This document shows positions 52,669-61,676 of a stretch of DNA of 64,000 bases, piece by piece. The stretch covers positions 1,054,001 to 1,118,000 of the forward strand of contig JAHCBC010000001.1 of assembly GCA_019634595.1 (NCBI GenBank). The letters are read 5' to 3'. Both the position numbers and the translations under genes were made by a program. The stretch is from Akkermansiaceae bacterium (GTDB taxonomy: Bacteria; Verrucomicrobiota; Verrucomicrobiia; Verrucomicrobiales; Akkermansiaceae). Numbering within the stretch: position 1 is the stretch's first letter; every line of letters starts with the position of its first letter. The notes under the pieces were generated by a model, which worked only from the letters and a program-made list of their open reading frames with translations, made no database searches and was not told the origin of the DNA.

Positions 52669-55503
52669 ATGTCGGGGATGCACTGGAAGATCCCGCTTCT
52701 GACTCTGATCCCCGCTGTGGCAGGTGCCTTTGGCACGGATGCCCCGGCCGGCTATGGCCCGAAGACCCCGTTCGACGCGGCCCGTGACGTGCTGGAAAGC
52801 AAGTGCCTGGAGTGCCATACCAAGAAAGAGGCGAAAGGCGGGCTGGTGCTGGAGGTGCGGCAGGATTTCATCACCGGCGGGGATTCCGGTGAGTCCATCG
52901 TGCCGGGGAACCCCGGAAACTCGGAGCTGGTGAAGCGGGTGCGGCTGGCGGCGGATGATGACGAGATCATGCCGCCGAAGAAGCACGGCCCGCCGCTTTC
53001 CCCATCGGAGGTGATGGCGCTGGAGAAATGGATCGAGTCCGGAGCGGCCTGGGGTGATGCATCCGTGGTGATGTCCCCGCGCTCGAAGACGGCGCTGCCG
53101 CCGTGGGACGCGCCGGCGGACCCGCAGATCGCGTCGATCGAGGCGTTCCCAAAAGCGGTGACGCTGGAGACGGCGGCGGATTTCCACCGCGTGGTCATCG
53201 TGGCCAGGTTCAAGGACGCCTCCACCCATGACATCACGAAGCAGTCGAAGATCACGCTGGCGGACGCTTCCCTTGCCAGCCTGACGGGCACGACGCTGCG
53301 CCCGCAGAAGGACGGGACGACGAAGCTTTCCATCGAATACCGCGGCCTGAAAACCGAAGTGCCGGTGACCGTCAAGGACTCCGCGAAGCCACGCCCGATC
53401 TCCTTCCAACTGGATGTGATGCCGGTGCTGACGGCGGCGGGGTGCAACACGGGCTCCTGCCACGGCTCCGCGCGCGGTCAGGATGGATTCCACCTGACAC
53501 TCTACGGCTTCGACCCGAAGGGCGACCACTTCCGCCTGACCCATGAAATGGCGGGCCGCCGCATCAACCTCGCGCTGCCGGAGGACTCCCTGCTGCTGAC
53601 GAAGGCGGACGGCACGGTGCCGCACACGGGCGGCAAGCTGTTCGAGAAAGGCTCCCCGTTCCATGAGACGCTGGTCCAGTGGATCCGCGACGGTGCGGAG
53701 TATGACAAGGGGGAGATCCCGCAGCCGCTCGCCATCGAGGTCGAGCCGAAGCAGATGGTCCTGACCGGCGCGGATATCCAGGTGCCGCTGACGGTGCGCG
53801 CGACCTACTCCGACGGCACCGACCGGGATGTGAGCACGCTTTCCACCTACTCCACCTCCAACGACAACTCCGTGGCGATCCACAAGTCGGACGGCGTGGC
53901 GAACTCGAAGAACCGGGGGGAGGCGTTCCTGCTGGCCCGCTTCGCGTTGTTCACGGAGGGCGCCCAGGCGATCGTGATCCCGAAGGATGTGCAATACACG
54001 CGCCCGGAGTTCCCCGCCGCGAACTACATCGACCCGTTGGTGGCGGACAAGCTGCACAAGCTGCGCATCATCCCGTCCACGGTGGCGGAGGATGAGGTGT
54101 TCCTGCGCCGGGTGTTCCTGGACGTGGTGGGCGTGCCGCCGACGACGGAGGAACGCACCGCGTTCCTGGAGGACAAGCGTCCGAACAAGCGGGAGGTCCT
54201 CATCGACGACCTGATTTCCCGGAAGGAATTCACGGAGATGTGGGTGATGAAATGGGCGGAGCTGATGCAGATCCGCACGTTCCAGAACGGCGGCCAGTCC
54301 GTCTCCTACAAGGCCGCGCTGGGCTATTACAACTGGCTGCGTGACCGCATCGCCACGAACATGCCGCTCAACGAGATGGTGGGTGAGCTGCTGTCCGCGA
54401 AGGGCGGCACCTTCTCCAGCCCGGCGACGAATTTCTTCCAGGTGGAGCAGGACGTCATGAAGCTGACGGAAAACGTCGCGCAGGTCTTCATGGGCACGCG
54501 CATCCAGTGCGCGCAGTGCCACAACCACCCGTTCGACCGCTGGACGATGGATGACTACTATGGCTTCGCCTCGTTCTTCGCGCAGGTGAAGCGGAAGCCC
54601 GCGGAAGACCCGCGCGAGCGCGTGGTCTATGACGAGGGCGGGGAGATCCCCCACCTGGTGACGAAGAAGCCGGTGCCGCCGAAGTTCCTGGGCGGGCCGA
54701 AGCCGGAGTTGAAGCCGGGCGAGTCCCGCCGGGAGTCCGTCGCGGGCTGGTTGGCCGCCCCGGACAATCCCTGGTTCGCGCGCAACGTGGTGAACATCGT
54801 GTGGGCGCACTTCAACGGCGTGGGCATCGTGGAGCCTGTGGATGACGTCCGCGTGTCCAACCCGCCGTCGAACCCCGAACTGCTGGATGAACTGGCGAAG
54901 CGCTTCGTTTCCTACAACTTCGACCTGCGGAAGCTGGTGCGCGACATCTGCAACTCCCGCACCTACCAACTGTCCACCCGGACGAACGACACGAACGTGG
55001 ATGACAACCGGAACTTCTCCCACTCCATGGTGCGACGGGTGCGGGCGGAGGTGCTTCTGGACTCCATCTCCGCGGTGACAAAGACGCCGAACAAGTTCAA
55101 GGGCCTGCCTCTGGGCGCGAAGGCGGTGCAGATCGCCGATGGCAACACGACGAACTACTTCCTCACCACCTTCGGCCGGGCGACGCGCGCGACGGTGTGC
55201 TCCTGCGAGGTGAAGATGGAGCCGAACCTTTCCCAGGCGCTCCACCTGCTCAACGGTGACAACACCCACGACCGCATCAAGCGCGGCAAGGTGGTGGCCG
55301 ACCTGCTGGCGGAGAAGAAGGAACCGAAGGAGATCATCGAGCAGATGTACCTGAAGGCGCTGAGCCGGAAACCGACGGACACGGAGCGCGAGAAGCTGCT
55401 GGCCGCGGTGGCGGAATCCCCGAAACCGGAAGACGTGCGCGACACCCTGGAAGACGTGTTCTGGGCGCTGCTGAACTCGAAGGAGTTCATCTTCAACCAT
55501 TGA
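52669..55503 (+). CDS. Planctomycete-type cytochrome c / DUF1549 / DUF1553 protein
   Basis: 944 residues, MSGMHWKIPLLTLIPAVAGA, with a signal-like start (ATG 52678 also possible). A cytochrome-like heme site ESKCLECHTKKEAKGGL (CxxCH) is at about residue 45. Then follow an Ig-like segment (ADIQVPLTVRATYSDGTDRD), DUF1549 from about 460 (FLRRVFLDVVGVPPTTEERTAFLED) with a second CxxCH in IQCAQCHNHPFDRW, and DUF1553 at the C-terminal (NPWFARNVVNIVWAHFNGVG, LVRDICNSRTYQLS). Length and order match large Planctomycete/Verrucomicrobial PSCyt1 proteins. It overlaps the following esterase gene by four bases. Confidence 0.85.
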   Translation: MSGMHWKIPLLTLIPAVAGAFGTDAPAGYGPKTPFDAARDVLESKCLECHTKKEAKGGLVLEVRQDFITGGDSGESIVPGNPGNSELVKRVRLAADDDEIMPPKKHGPPLSPSEVMALEKWIESGAAWGDASVVMSPRSKTALPPWDAPADPQIASIEAFPKAVTLETAADFHRVVIVARFKDASTHDITKQSKITLADASLASLTGTTLRPQKDGTTKLSIEYRGLKTEVPVTVKDSAKPRPISFQLDVMPVLTAAGCNTGSCHGSARGQDGFHLTLYGFDPKGDHFRLTHEMAGRRINLALPEDSLLLTKADGTVPHTGGKLFEKGSPFHETLVQWIRDGAEYDKGEIPQPLAIEVEPKQMVLTGADIQVPLTVRATYSDGTDRDVSTLSTYSTSNDNSVAIHKSDGVANSKNRGEAFLLARFALFTEGAQAIVIPKDVQYTRPEFPAANYIDPLVADKLHKLRIIPSTVAEDEVFLRRVFLDVVGVPPTTEERTAFLEDKRPNKREVLIDDLISRKEFTEMWVMKWAELMQIRTFQNGGQSVSYKAALGYYNWLRDRIATNMPLNEMVGELLSAKGGTFSSPATNFFQVEQDVMKLTENVAQVFMGTRIQCAQCHNHPFDRWTMDDYYGFASFFAQVKRKPAEDPRERVVYDEGGEIPHLVTKKPVPPKFLGGPKPELKPGESRRESVAGWLAAPDNPWFARNVVNIVWAHFNGVGIVEPVDDVRVSNPPSNPELLDELAKRFVSYNFDLRKLVRDICNSRTYQLSTRTNDTNVDDNRNFSHSMVRRVRAEVLLDSISAVTKTPNKFKGLPLGAKAVQIADGNTTNYFLTTFGRATRATVCSCEVKMEPNLSQALHLLNGDNTHDRIKRGKVVADLLAEKKEPKEIIEQMYLKALSRKPTDTEREKLLAAVAESPKPEDVRDTLEDVFWALLNSKEFIFNH

Positions 55504-56804
55504 GTGGAAATTTCATGAAAAACCCGTTCCGAATCCTGGTCCCCGTGATGTGCGCGGGGATGCTCTCCACCCTGCATGCGAAAGAAGCCGGACCGGCATG
55601 GACGGTCCGCGCGGACCATGAGAATGCGCTCTACCAGACGGGCGAGACGGCCACCTTCACCATCACCCTGGGGGCGGAATCCAAGGTCGCTCCGGATGCG
55701 GAGTTGTTCTGGACCATGAGCAAGGACGGCGTGGACCCGAAGACGAACGGCAAGGTGAAGCTCCAGGACGGAAAGGCGACCATCACCGGAAAGCTGGATG
55801 AGCCGGGCTTCCTGCTGTGCAAGGTGAGCGCGGAGGCGGACGGAAAGGGCGCGGGCGGTTCCTGGGGCGTGGGCTTTTCCCCGGACCGGATCGGCCGCAG
55901 CATGCCGTTCCCGCAGGAGTTCGACGCGTTCTGGAAAGACCAGCTCGACAAGCTGGCGGCGGTGCCGCTGAACCCGGTGCTGACCCCGGTGGGCGAGCCG
56001 AAGGAAGTGGAGAGCTTTGACACGCGGGTCGATTGCGTCGGCGCGAAGGTGTCCGGTTACTTCTCCCGCCCGAAGGGCGCGAAACCGAAGTCGCTGCCCA
56101 TCATCCTCACGCTGCACGGCGCGGGCATCCGCAGCGCGAACCTGCCGGGCACGGCGGGCCTGGCCTCCCAGGGCATGCTGGCCATGGACATCAATGCCCA
56201 CGGCATCGACAACGGCAAGGATGAGGCATTTTACGAAGCGCTGGGACAGGCGGAGCTGAAGGACTACCGCGCGATCGGCCGGGACTCCCGGGAAAAGGGC
56301 TACTTCGTCGGCATGTTCCTGCGGTCGAAGCGGGCGCTGGATTTCCTCTGCAGCCAGCCGGAGTGGGACGGAAAGACGGTCATCGTTTCCGGTGGCAGCC
56401 AGGGTGGCTTCCAGGCGTTCGCGGCGGCGGCGCTGGATGACCGGGTGACGGTCATGGTCGCGCATGTGCCCGCCGGCTGCGACCACAGCGGCATGCTGGC
56501 CAACCGCGTGGCCGGATGGCCGAAGATGGTGCCGGTGGCCGACGGCCGCCCGGACCCCGCCGTGCTGGAGGCGTCCCGCTATGTGGACAACGTGAACTTC
56601 GCCGCACGCTGCAAGGCGAAGGTGGCCATCGTTTCCGCTGGCTTCGTCGATGGCGTCTGCCCGCCGACGAGCGTCTATGCCGCCTACAACGAACTGCCGG
56701 TGAAGGACAAGGTGATGCTCGACATGCCCGGCGCAGGCCACTCCGTGCCGGATGGCGTGACGAAGAAGGCGCGCGAGATCTGGAAGGAACGCATCGGCAT
56801 GTGA
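55500..56804 (+). CDS. Secreted acetyl-xylan-esterase-like alpha/beta-hydrolase
   Basis: 434 residues; the ATG at 55500 overlaps the previous stop (ATGA) and precedes a signal peptide (MKNPFRILVPVMCAGMLSTL at 55515). The first 150 residues form a beta-rich domain (GETATFTITLGAESKV). The AXE1-type catalytic part follows: MPFPQEFDAFWKDQLDKLA, LTLHGAGIRSANLPG, VSGGSQGGFQAFAAAALD (Ser nucleophile), an Asp near GFVDGVCPPTS and His in MPGAGHSVPDG. It probably removes acetyl groups from a polysaccharide. Coupling to the DUF1549/1553 gene suggests joint action on extracellular glycans. Confidence 0.85.
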   Translation: MSGNFMKNPFRILVPVMCAGMLSTLHAKEAGPAWTVRADHENALYQTGETATFTITLGAESKVAPDAELFWTMSKDGVDPKTNGKVKLQDGKATITGKLDEPGFLLCKVSAEADGKGAGGSWGVGFSPDRIGRSMPFPQEFDAFWKDQLDKLAAVPLNPVLTPVGEPKEVESFDTRVDCVGAKVSGYFSRPKGAKPKSLPIILTLHGAGIRSANLPGTAGLASQGMLAMDINAHGIDNGKDEAFYEALGQAELKDYRAIGRDSREKGYFVGMFLRSKRALDFLCSQPEWDGKTVIVSGGSQGGFQAFAAAALDDRVTVMVAHVPAGCDHSGMLANRVAGWPKMVPVADGRPDPAVLEASRYVDNVNFAARCKAKVAIVSAGFVDGVCPPTSVYAAYNELPVKDKVMLDMPGAGHSVPDGVTKKAREIWKERIGM

Positions 56805-56866
56805 CCGGCGGTCCGTTTTCCAGATCCTCCTTCCTCCCCTGCCCCATCCCCGCCACACTCCCCGGG

Positions 56867-57184
56867 ATGCCGCCAGCCGTCCACTCCCTCCTGACACCCG
56901 CCGGAAGCACGGACGACGAGATCATCACCCCCATCCTCTCCGGCCACGGCTTCCGCGCCGAGCACATCGCCTCCTTCGGAAAGGCCAGCCCTCCCGGCTT
57001 CTGGTATGACCAGAACCAGCCCGAATGGGTCGCCCTCCTCCAGGGAAGCGCCTCCATCGACTTCGCCGACGGCACCGTCCACCTGAAGGCAGGCGACCAC
57101 CTCACCATCCCGGCCCGCATGAAGCACCGCGTCTCATCCACCAGTGCGGACGCCACTTGGCTCGCCCTGCATTTCCAGCCATGA
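56867..57184 (+). CDS. Cupin-domain protein
   Basis: 105 residues from ATG 56867 (MPPAVHSLLTPAGSTDDEII). The double-psi-beta pattern reads PEWVALLQGSASIDFADGTV, LKAGDHLTIPARMKHRVSST and a final WLALHFQP. The histidine of KHRV could ligate a metal, but the first HxH motif is replaced by WYDQNQPEWV, so metal binding is uncertain. This resembles short phosphomannose-isomerase-type cupins. The start is chosen by family length. Confidence 0.7.
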   Translation: MPPAVHSLLTPAGSTDDEIITPILSGHGFRAEHIASFGKASPPGFWYDQNQPEWVALLQGSASIDFADGTVHLKAGDHLTIPARMKHRVSSTSADATWLALHFQP

Positions 57185-57196
57185 CCGGCCCGTCGC

Positions 57197-58036
57197 TCAG
57201 CGGCGGCGGCGGCCGATGAAGGCCATCATGCCCAGACCACCCAACAATGCGGCGGTTGGCTCCGGGACGTAAATGACGGTGACATCGTCAATGAACAGCG
57301 AGGTGTTCGTCACGTTGCTGGAGAAGGCGATCTGGTTGAAGGTCAGGTAGTCCGCGTTCGGCGCGCTCGCATTGCCCGAGGCGAAGGTTGTTCCGTCAAG
57401 GGAGCCGGTCAGCGTGACCCCGGCCGCCGTGGCGGTGATGCGCATGACCACGGTGTGGAGATCCGTGTCATCCAGTCCCCTGTTCACGGCATTGCTGCCC
57501 ACCGCACTGGAGCGGTCGTCTCCGGTCAGGATGCCGTTCGTGGTGCCGAACTCGCGGTAAAAGGCATTGGTGATCGTCGCCGGACTGCCGGTGGAGATGT
57601 TCGCGTAGTACCCGAGCGAATTGATGCCCGCGTTGGCATCGTCACGGTTCGCCGCATCCGCGGTCATGGTCTGGCCCATATCATTGTAGAGGCCGAAGCG
57701 GATGCCGTTGGTGGCGCTGTTCGGCGCATTCGTCCCATAGCGGAAGGAAAAGGAAAGCTCGATGTATTCCCCGACAGCGAGGGTGATGCCGGATGGAATG
57801 CTCCCGACCACACCCTGTGACGCGATGGTCGGCGTGATCCGGAGCTGGTTCCCCTCCACCGTCAGGCCCTGGGTCGAACTGTTGGTGAACCACGGGATGT
57901 CCAGCGGGTCCGTGCCATTGGTCCGGCCACCATCGTCAAAAGAGTCGCTGACGATCGTCGCGGCGGATGCCGGCGGCAATGCCGCGCAGAGCGACAGGCC
58001 CACCAGGCACAGGACAGGGACGCGGGAAACTTTCAT
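57197..58036 (-). CDS. PEP-CTERM sorted secreted protein
   Basis: 279 residues from the ATG at 58036 (MKVSRVPVLCLVGLSLCAAL), a signal peptide. The body has ELSFSFRYGTNAPNSATNGI and VGSNAVNRGLDDTDLHTVVM, a secreted beta-sandwich pattern. The C-terminus VPEPTAALLGGLGMMAFI then GRRRR is a PEP-CTERM sorting signal. This makes three such proteins in the window. The frame continues upstream to 58180, but the signal peptide fixes the start. Confidence 0.8.
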   Translation of the reverse strand: MKVSRVPVLCLVGLSLCAALPPASAATIVSDSFDDGGRTNGTDPLDIPWFTNSSTQGLTVEGNQLRITPTIASQGVVGSIPSGITLAVGEYIELSFSFRYGTNAPNSATNGIRFGLYNDMGQTMTADAANRDDANAGINSLGYYANISTGSPATITNAFYREFGTTNGILTGDDRSSAVGSNAVNRGLDDTDLHTVVMRITATAAGVTLTGSLDGTTFASGNASAPNADYLTFNQIAFSSNVTNTSLFIDDVTVIYVPEPTAALLGGLGMMAFIGRRRR

Positions 58037-58113
58037 GACCCGGACCCTAGGCGCGGGGGAACGGTGGGGCAACCCCTTGTTTCCGCCCCTTTTCCCGGTC
58101 CACATTCCCCCCA

Positions 58114-58587
58114 TCAATAGATCCTCCGCCCCGGCATCTTCATGTAGTCCGCCGCCAGCGCCAGCGCCTCCTCCCGGCACAGCTCGCTCGCGCGGATCAA
58201 CCTCTCCTCAGGCGGCAGCACGAACTGCCTGAAAAACTCGCTGTCATCGAAGCCGATCTCCGCCGCATCCTCGATACGGAATCCATAGTAGATCCGCCCC
58301 ACCCGCGCCCAGTGGATCGCCCCCAGGCACATCGGGCACGGCTGCCCCGTCGTGTGGATCTCACAGCCCTCCAGCGAGAACGTCCCCAGCTTCGCGCACG
58401 CGTCGCGGATGGCCGTCACCTCCCCGTGCGCCGTCGGGTCATTCGTCTCCAGCACGCGGTTCCACCCCTCCCCGACGATTTCCCCGTCCCGCACCACCAC
58501 CGCGCCGAACGGCCCGCCCGCCCCGCGGGTCATCCCGGCCCGTGCCAGCTCGATCGCCCTCAGCATGTATCGCGACAGGTCACTCAT
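58114..58587 (-). CDS. Guanine-deaminase-like CDA-family deaminase
   Basis: 157 residues, MSDLSRYMLRAIELARAGMT. The zinc-binding and catalytic site is spread over NDPTAHGEVTAIRDAC (usually H-A-E; here H-G-E) and TTGQPCPMCLGAIHWA. The GGPFGAVVVRDGEIV segment and the C-terminal ADYMKMPGRRIY resemble bacterial guanine deaminases, which convert guanine to xanthine, rather than tRNA adenosine deaminases. The substrate is inferred. A single gene on the minus strand, 78 bases from the PEP-CTERM gene. Confidence 0.8.
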   Translation of the reverse strand: MSDLSRYMLRAIELARAGMTRGAGGPFGAVVVRDGEIVGEGWNRVLETNDPTAHGEVTAIRDACAKLGTFSLEGCEIHTTGQPCPMCLGAIHWARVGRIYYGFRIEDAAEIGFDDSEFFRQFVLPPEERLIRASELCREEALALAADYMKMPGRRIY

Positions 58588-58716
58588 ACGCCCCCATCAG
58601 GAAACCCCGCGCCGCCCGCGTCAAGGATGGAGGACATCGAACACTGGGACCGCGGAATCCAGAGCGAGTGGTAACGAGCTCCACCCCATGGCGCAGCCTA
58701 GCCGGTTGGCCCTAAG

Positions 58717-58784
58717 GCAATTCATTCCGCCCCGGAGAATCCAGCCATCATGCGAAGCCAAGCGGAATAAATTCCGCGGTCCCA
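58717..58784. repeat. Hairpin repeat, second copy with inverted core
   Basis: CAATTCATTCCGC at left and GCGGAATAAATTCCGCGG at right, with core CGGAGAATCCAGCCATCATG; the reverse of the core in the copy at 45692. The interval 58588-58922 also has a CGTGTTCATCCGCGTCCATC arm and a half REPIN at 58876-58900. Confidence 0.6.
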
Positions 58785-58922
58785 GTCCGGATGAAATGCC
58801 CCATTCCCACATTCTTATCCGTGTTCATCCGCGTCCATCCGTGGTTCATTTCCTCTCCCCCGGTGCCATCAACCCCGCCGGATCTCTCACGAGATCCGCT
58901 ACGCCTCAGATCCGCCACCCCA

Positions 58923-60056
58923 TCAAGGCCCCACCGGCCCCAGCAGGCTGATGTACCACTGCCACAGCTTCCACCCGCCGAACATCCACGCCACCGCCCC
59001 CATCACCAGGAACGGCCCGAACGGAAGTTGCCTGCCGAAACCGATCCTGCCGATCACCGCCGCGACGATCGCGAAAACCGACGCCGCGAACAGCGAGAAC
59101 AACACCCCCGTCCATCCGAAAAACGCGCCGATCATCCCCAGCAGGTGCACATCCCCCATCCCCATCGCCTCGCGCGGGATCACCACGGACAGCGCCGTGC
59201 CGTCCACCGACTTCACCTCCTCCAGCTTCCTCACCGTGCCGTCCGGCAGCTCGATCTCCATCTCGCGGATCACCAGCGTGCCTTTGCCCACGGACTCCCC
59301 GTCCACGCGGATGTCCCCCGCCTCCACCATCAGGCGGTCCGACTTCCGCGAAAAAATATCCCACCACGGGATCTCCTCACCATCGATCACGAACAGCATC
59401 GGGTCCTGGTCACCCACCGGCTCCTTGATCATCCACTCCACCGGCTGGTCGAACTTCATCGCCTTCCTGCCGAACGCCTTCTTCCCCAGTTCCACCACCA
59501 CCCACAGGCCGAAGAACCCCACCGCCCAGCCGATGCCGCCCTGCAGCAGCCCGCTTTTCCAATCCCCCGCGAACCCCGCCATCACCGGCAGTTGCGGCCA
59601 CAGCACGCAGCCTACCAGACCCGCCACCGATCCCGACCACGTCAGCCCCGTAGGGATGATCATGTGTTCCGCATCGATGAACGTGATGGAGATCACCAGC
59701 GCCATCATCACCCACAGCGGCAGCACCACCTCCGGCGGAAAGAACCGCCACACCGCCGTGAACGCCACCGCCGTCAGCAGTTCCACGGCAAAGTAACGGA
59801 AAGCGATCGGCGCGCCGCAGTCCGCGCACTTCCCGCGCAGCAGCAGCCAGCTCAGCAGCGGGATGTTCCGCCGCATCGGGATCGGCTTGCGGCACTTCGG
59901 GCAGAACGACCGCTTCGGCTCATTCACGGAAAGGCCCAGCGGCACCCGGTAGATCACCACGTTCAGGAAAGACCCCACACACGCGCCGATGAAGATCGCG
60001 GGGATATACCAAAGCCAGTGGTCGAAGGGAGGGAAAGGCACAGCGCCGCCATTCAA
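58923..60056 (-). CDS. Prepilin peptidase / methyltransferase (type IV leader peptidase)
   Basis: 377 residues. The N-terminal part has GACVGSFLNVVIYRVP and a zinc-type pair of C-x-x-C motifs (RSFCPKCRKPIP, RGKCADCGAPI), as in PilD/GspO, which cleaves and methylates type IV pilin and pseudopilin leaders. The aspartic peptidase residues fall in ITFIDAEHMIIP and MGMGDVHLLGMIGA. Between them lies an extra hydrophilic stretch of about 90-100 residues (about 190-290) with SDRLMVEAGDIRVDGESVG. This makes the protein longer than usual (about 260-290). Multiple membrane helices flank the insert. Confidence 0.9.
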   Translation of the reverse strand: MNGGAVPFPPFDHWLWYIPAIFIGACVGSFLNVVIYRVPLGLSVNEPKRSFCPKCRKPIPMRRNIPLLSWLLLRGKCADCGAPIAFRYFAVELLTAVAFTAVWRFFPPEVVLPLWVMMALVISITFIDAEHMIIPTGLTWSGSVAGLVGCVLWPQLPVMAGFAGDWKSGLLQGGIGWAVGFFGLWVVVELGKKAFGRKAMKFDQPVEWMIKEPVGDQDPMLFVIDGEEIPWWDIFSRKSDRLMVEAGDIRVDGESVGKGTLVIREMEIELPDGTVRKLEEVKSVDGTALSVVIPREAMGMGDVHLLGMIGAFFGWTGVLFSLFAASVFAIVAAVIGRIGFGRQLPFGPFLVMGAVAWMFGGWKLWQWYISLLGPVGP

Positions 60057-60077
60057 GCCCTATCCCCTGTGGGGGGA

Positions 60078-60167
60078 AGCACTAAATCCCAAGCACGAAA
60101 TCCGAAACGAAGAGGGATGCCCGGAAGCGGATCTCCGTTTCGGATTTCGTGCTTAGGATTTAGTGCT
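60078..60167. repeat. Inverted repeat with 32-bp arms
   Basis: Arms at 60078-60109 and 60136-60167 pair with one mismatch (AGCACTAAATCCCAAGCACG...). The right arm covers the last codons of the glycosyltransferase gene, whose last residues it therefore encodes. Confidence 0.7.
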
Positions 60168-61301
60168 TATCTCTTCCAATTTTCTCCCCAGCCGCACGTA
60201 GTCACCCTCCCCGCGCAGCCGGTCATCCGGCACCGCCGCGCACCGCGCCGCCGCGGCCCGCCATTTCTCCTCCGTCATCGTCGTGAAAAATTCCGCCAGG
60301 CTTTCCTCCAGCGGTTCGGTGAGTTCCCACCCGCAGCCATTCTCCGCCACCCACCGGCCCGTCTCCGTCCCCGCCGCCGCCAGTGCCGGCACCTTGAACA
60401 ATCCGCCCTCATAGATCCGGTTCGGCAGCAGCCACGCCGAGTTCCCGCCCGCGTCCGCCTCGTCGAAGCACCAGTTGAAATCCACCGCCCCATACATTCC
60501 CGGCAGGTCATCCGGATACGCATACGGCCCGCCGAAGACCACCTCCGGCATCTCCCCCAGCAGCTCCGTGAAATCCTCCGCGATGGTCCCGGAAGCATAG
60601 CCGCGCAGGACAAAGTACACCTTTCCCCGCAGCCGCTCCGCCAGCGCGCGGATCAGCTCCATGCTCCGGCGGCAGCGGAACGCGCCTGAGTAGCCCACCA
60701 CCCACGGCGCTCCACCGCGTGCCGGGCGTTCCTTCGCCGCCACCACCGGCATGCCCGTGGACGGATACACCTTGTTCTCCAGCAGGAAGATCTCCCCACG
60801 GAACCCCTGCACCGGCCCGAAGTAATGCCGCACGAACCCCGGCGACGTCGTCACCAGCAGTGCGCTGCGCCGCAGCACCCACCGCTCCACCGCACGCATC
60901 ATCCCCGAAACCACGCCGCTCCCCGTCATCGCCGGCTGGATGTCCGCCAGCTCCAGCACCAGCGGCGCGCGGCTCCCGGAAAGGAAGCGCCCGCACAACG
61001 CCAGCGCCGCATTGTCCGTGTTGATGGCATAAACCAACCCGCACTCCCCCAGCCGGTCCCGCTCGCGCCACAGCGTCAGCAGGCTTTTCCCCAGCGTGAA
61101 AAGCCGCTGCACGTAGCGGCGGTTGAAGGTCGTCCCCAGGTCGATGTTCTCCCACACCGGCGGCACATCCGGTTTCCCCCGGTCCCGGTGGAACGTGAAG
61201 CCCAGCACCTCCCCCCCCCCGTCACGCAGCGCGGAGATCCGTTTCACCACCCGCGCATCCCCGCGTTCATGGGCAAAGAAGGCGATGCGCTTCATCAGCA
61301 A
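60153..61301 (-). CDS. Glycosyltransferase (GT-B, capsule/exopolysaccharide type)
   Basis: 382 residues, MLMKRIAFFAHERGDARVVK. The fold is GT-B: an N-terminal Rossmann-like half with LVYAINTDNAALALCGR and LVLELADIQPAMTG, and a C-terminal half with VVGYSGAFRCRRSMELIRAL, MYGAVDFNWCFDEADAGGNS and RIYEGGLFKVPALAAAG, comparable to the E-x7-E donor site of GT4-like enzymes. Likely adds a sugar in surface polysaccharide synthesis. Donor and acceptor are unknown. No neighbouring polysaccharide genes are seen. Confidence 0.75.
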   Translation of the reverse strand: MLMKRIAFFAHERGDARVVKRISALRDGGGEVLGFTFHRDRGKPDVPPVWENIDLGTTFNRRYVQRLFTLGKSLLTLWRERDRLGECGLVYAINTDNAALALCGRFLSGSRAPLVLELADIQPAMTGSGVVSGMMRAVERWVLRRSALLVTTSPGFVRHYFGPVQGFRGEIFLLENKVYPSTGMPVVAAKERPARGGAPWVVGYSGAFRCRRSMELIRALAERLRGKVYFVLRGYASGTIAEDFTELLGEMPEVVFGGPYAYPDDLPGMYGAVDFNWCFDEADAGGNSAWLLPNRIYEGGLFKVPALAAAGTETGRWVAENGCGWELTEPLEESLAEFFTTMTEEKWRAAAARCAAVPDDRLRGEGDYVRLGRKLEEISTKS

Positions 61302-61665
61302 GGAGGGTGGACGCTCTTGTCCACCGGCTGCAATGGCGAAATGCGAAAGACCCAGGGCACCTCATTTCGGGAATCCAACCGCGAATGGACGCGAATGAAC
61401 ACGAATGGAAGGTCGGCTGATCCCGGATTTGGAGGTGGAGCGGGAATTTTCCGGATGGAGTAGCATCACCACCCAACCCTGATTCACGGTGAATTCGCGT
61501 CCATTGGTGTTCATTCGCGGTTCGGAATTCCTGAAACGAGCCAACAACCGTCCTGACAATTCCGAAATGAGGTGGCCCTGGCGCAAGACCTGTCCCAAAG
61601 CCGCAGGAGATGAATCTTTTCTTATTCGCCATTGCAGCCGGTGGACAAGAGTGTCCACCCTCCTT
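61300..61665. repeat. MITE-like element with 41-bp terminal inverted repeats
   Basis: The ends 61300-61340 and 61625-61665 pair at 40 of 41 positions (AAGGAGGGTGGACGCTCTTG...). Inner arms (near 61350-61370 and 61565-61590, and 61379-61408 with 61491-61525) extend the symmetry. No coding capacity; it lies between the glycosyltransferase and rsmB. Confidence 0.7.
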
Positions 61666-61676
61666 AGTCCTTGCCC

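Noticed and set aside
52567..55500. 977-codon open frame on the minus strand opposite the DUF1549/DUF1553 gene
   Set aside because: It mirrors a well-supported plus-strand gene; the translation is His/Arg/Val-rich without domain pattern. Long antisense frames are expected in GC-rich DNA.
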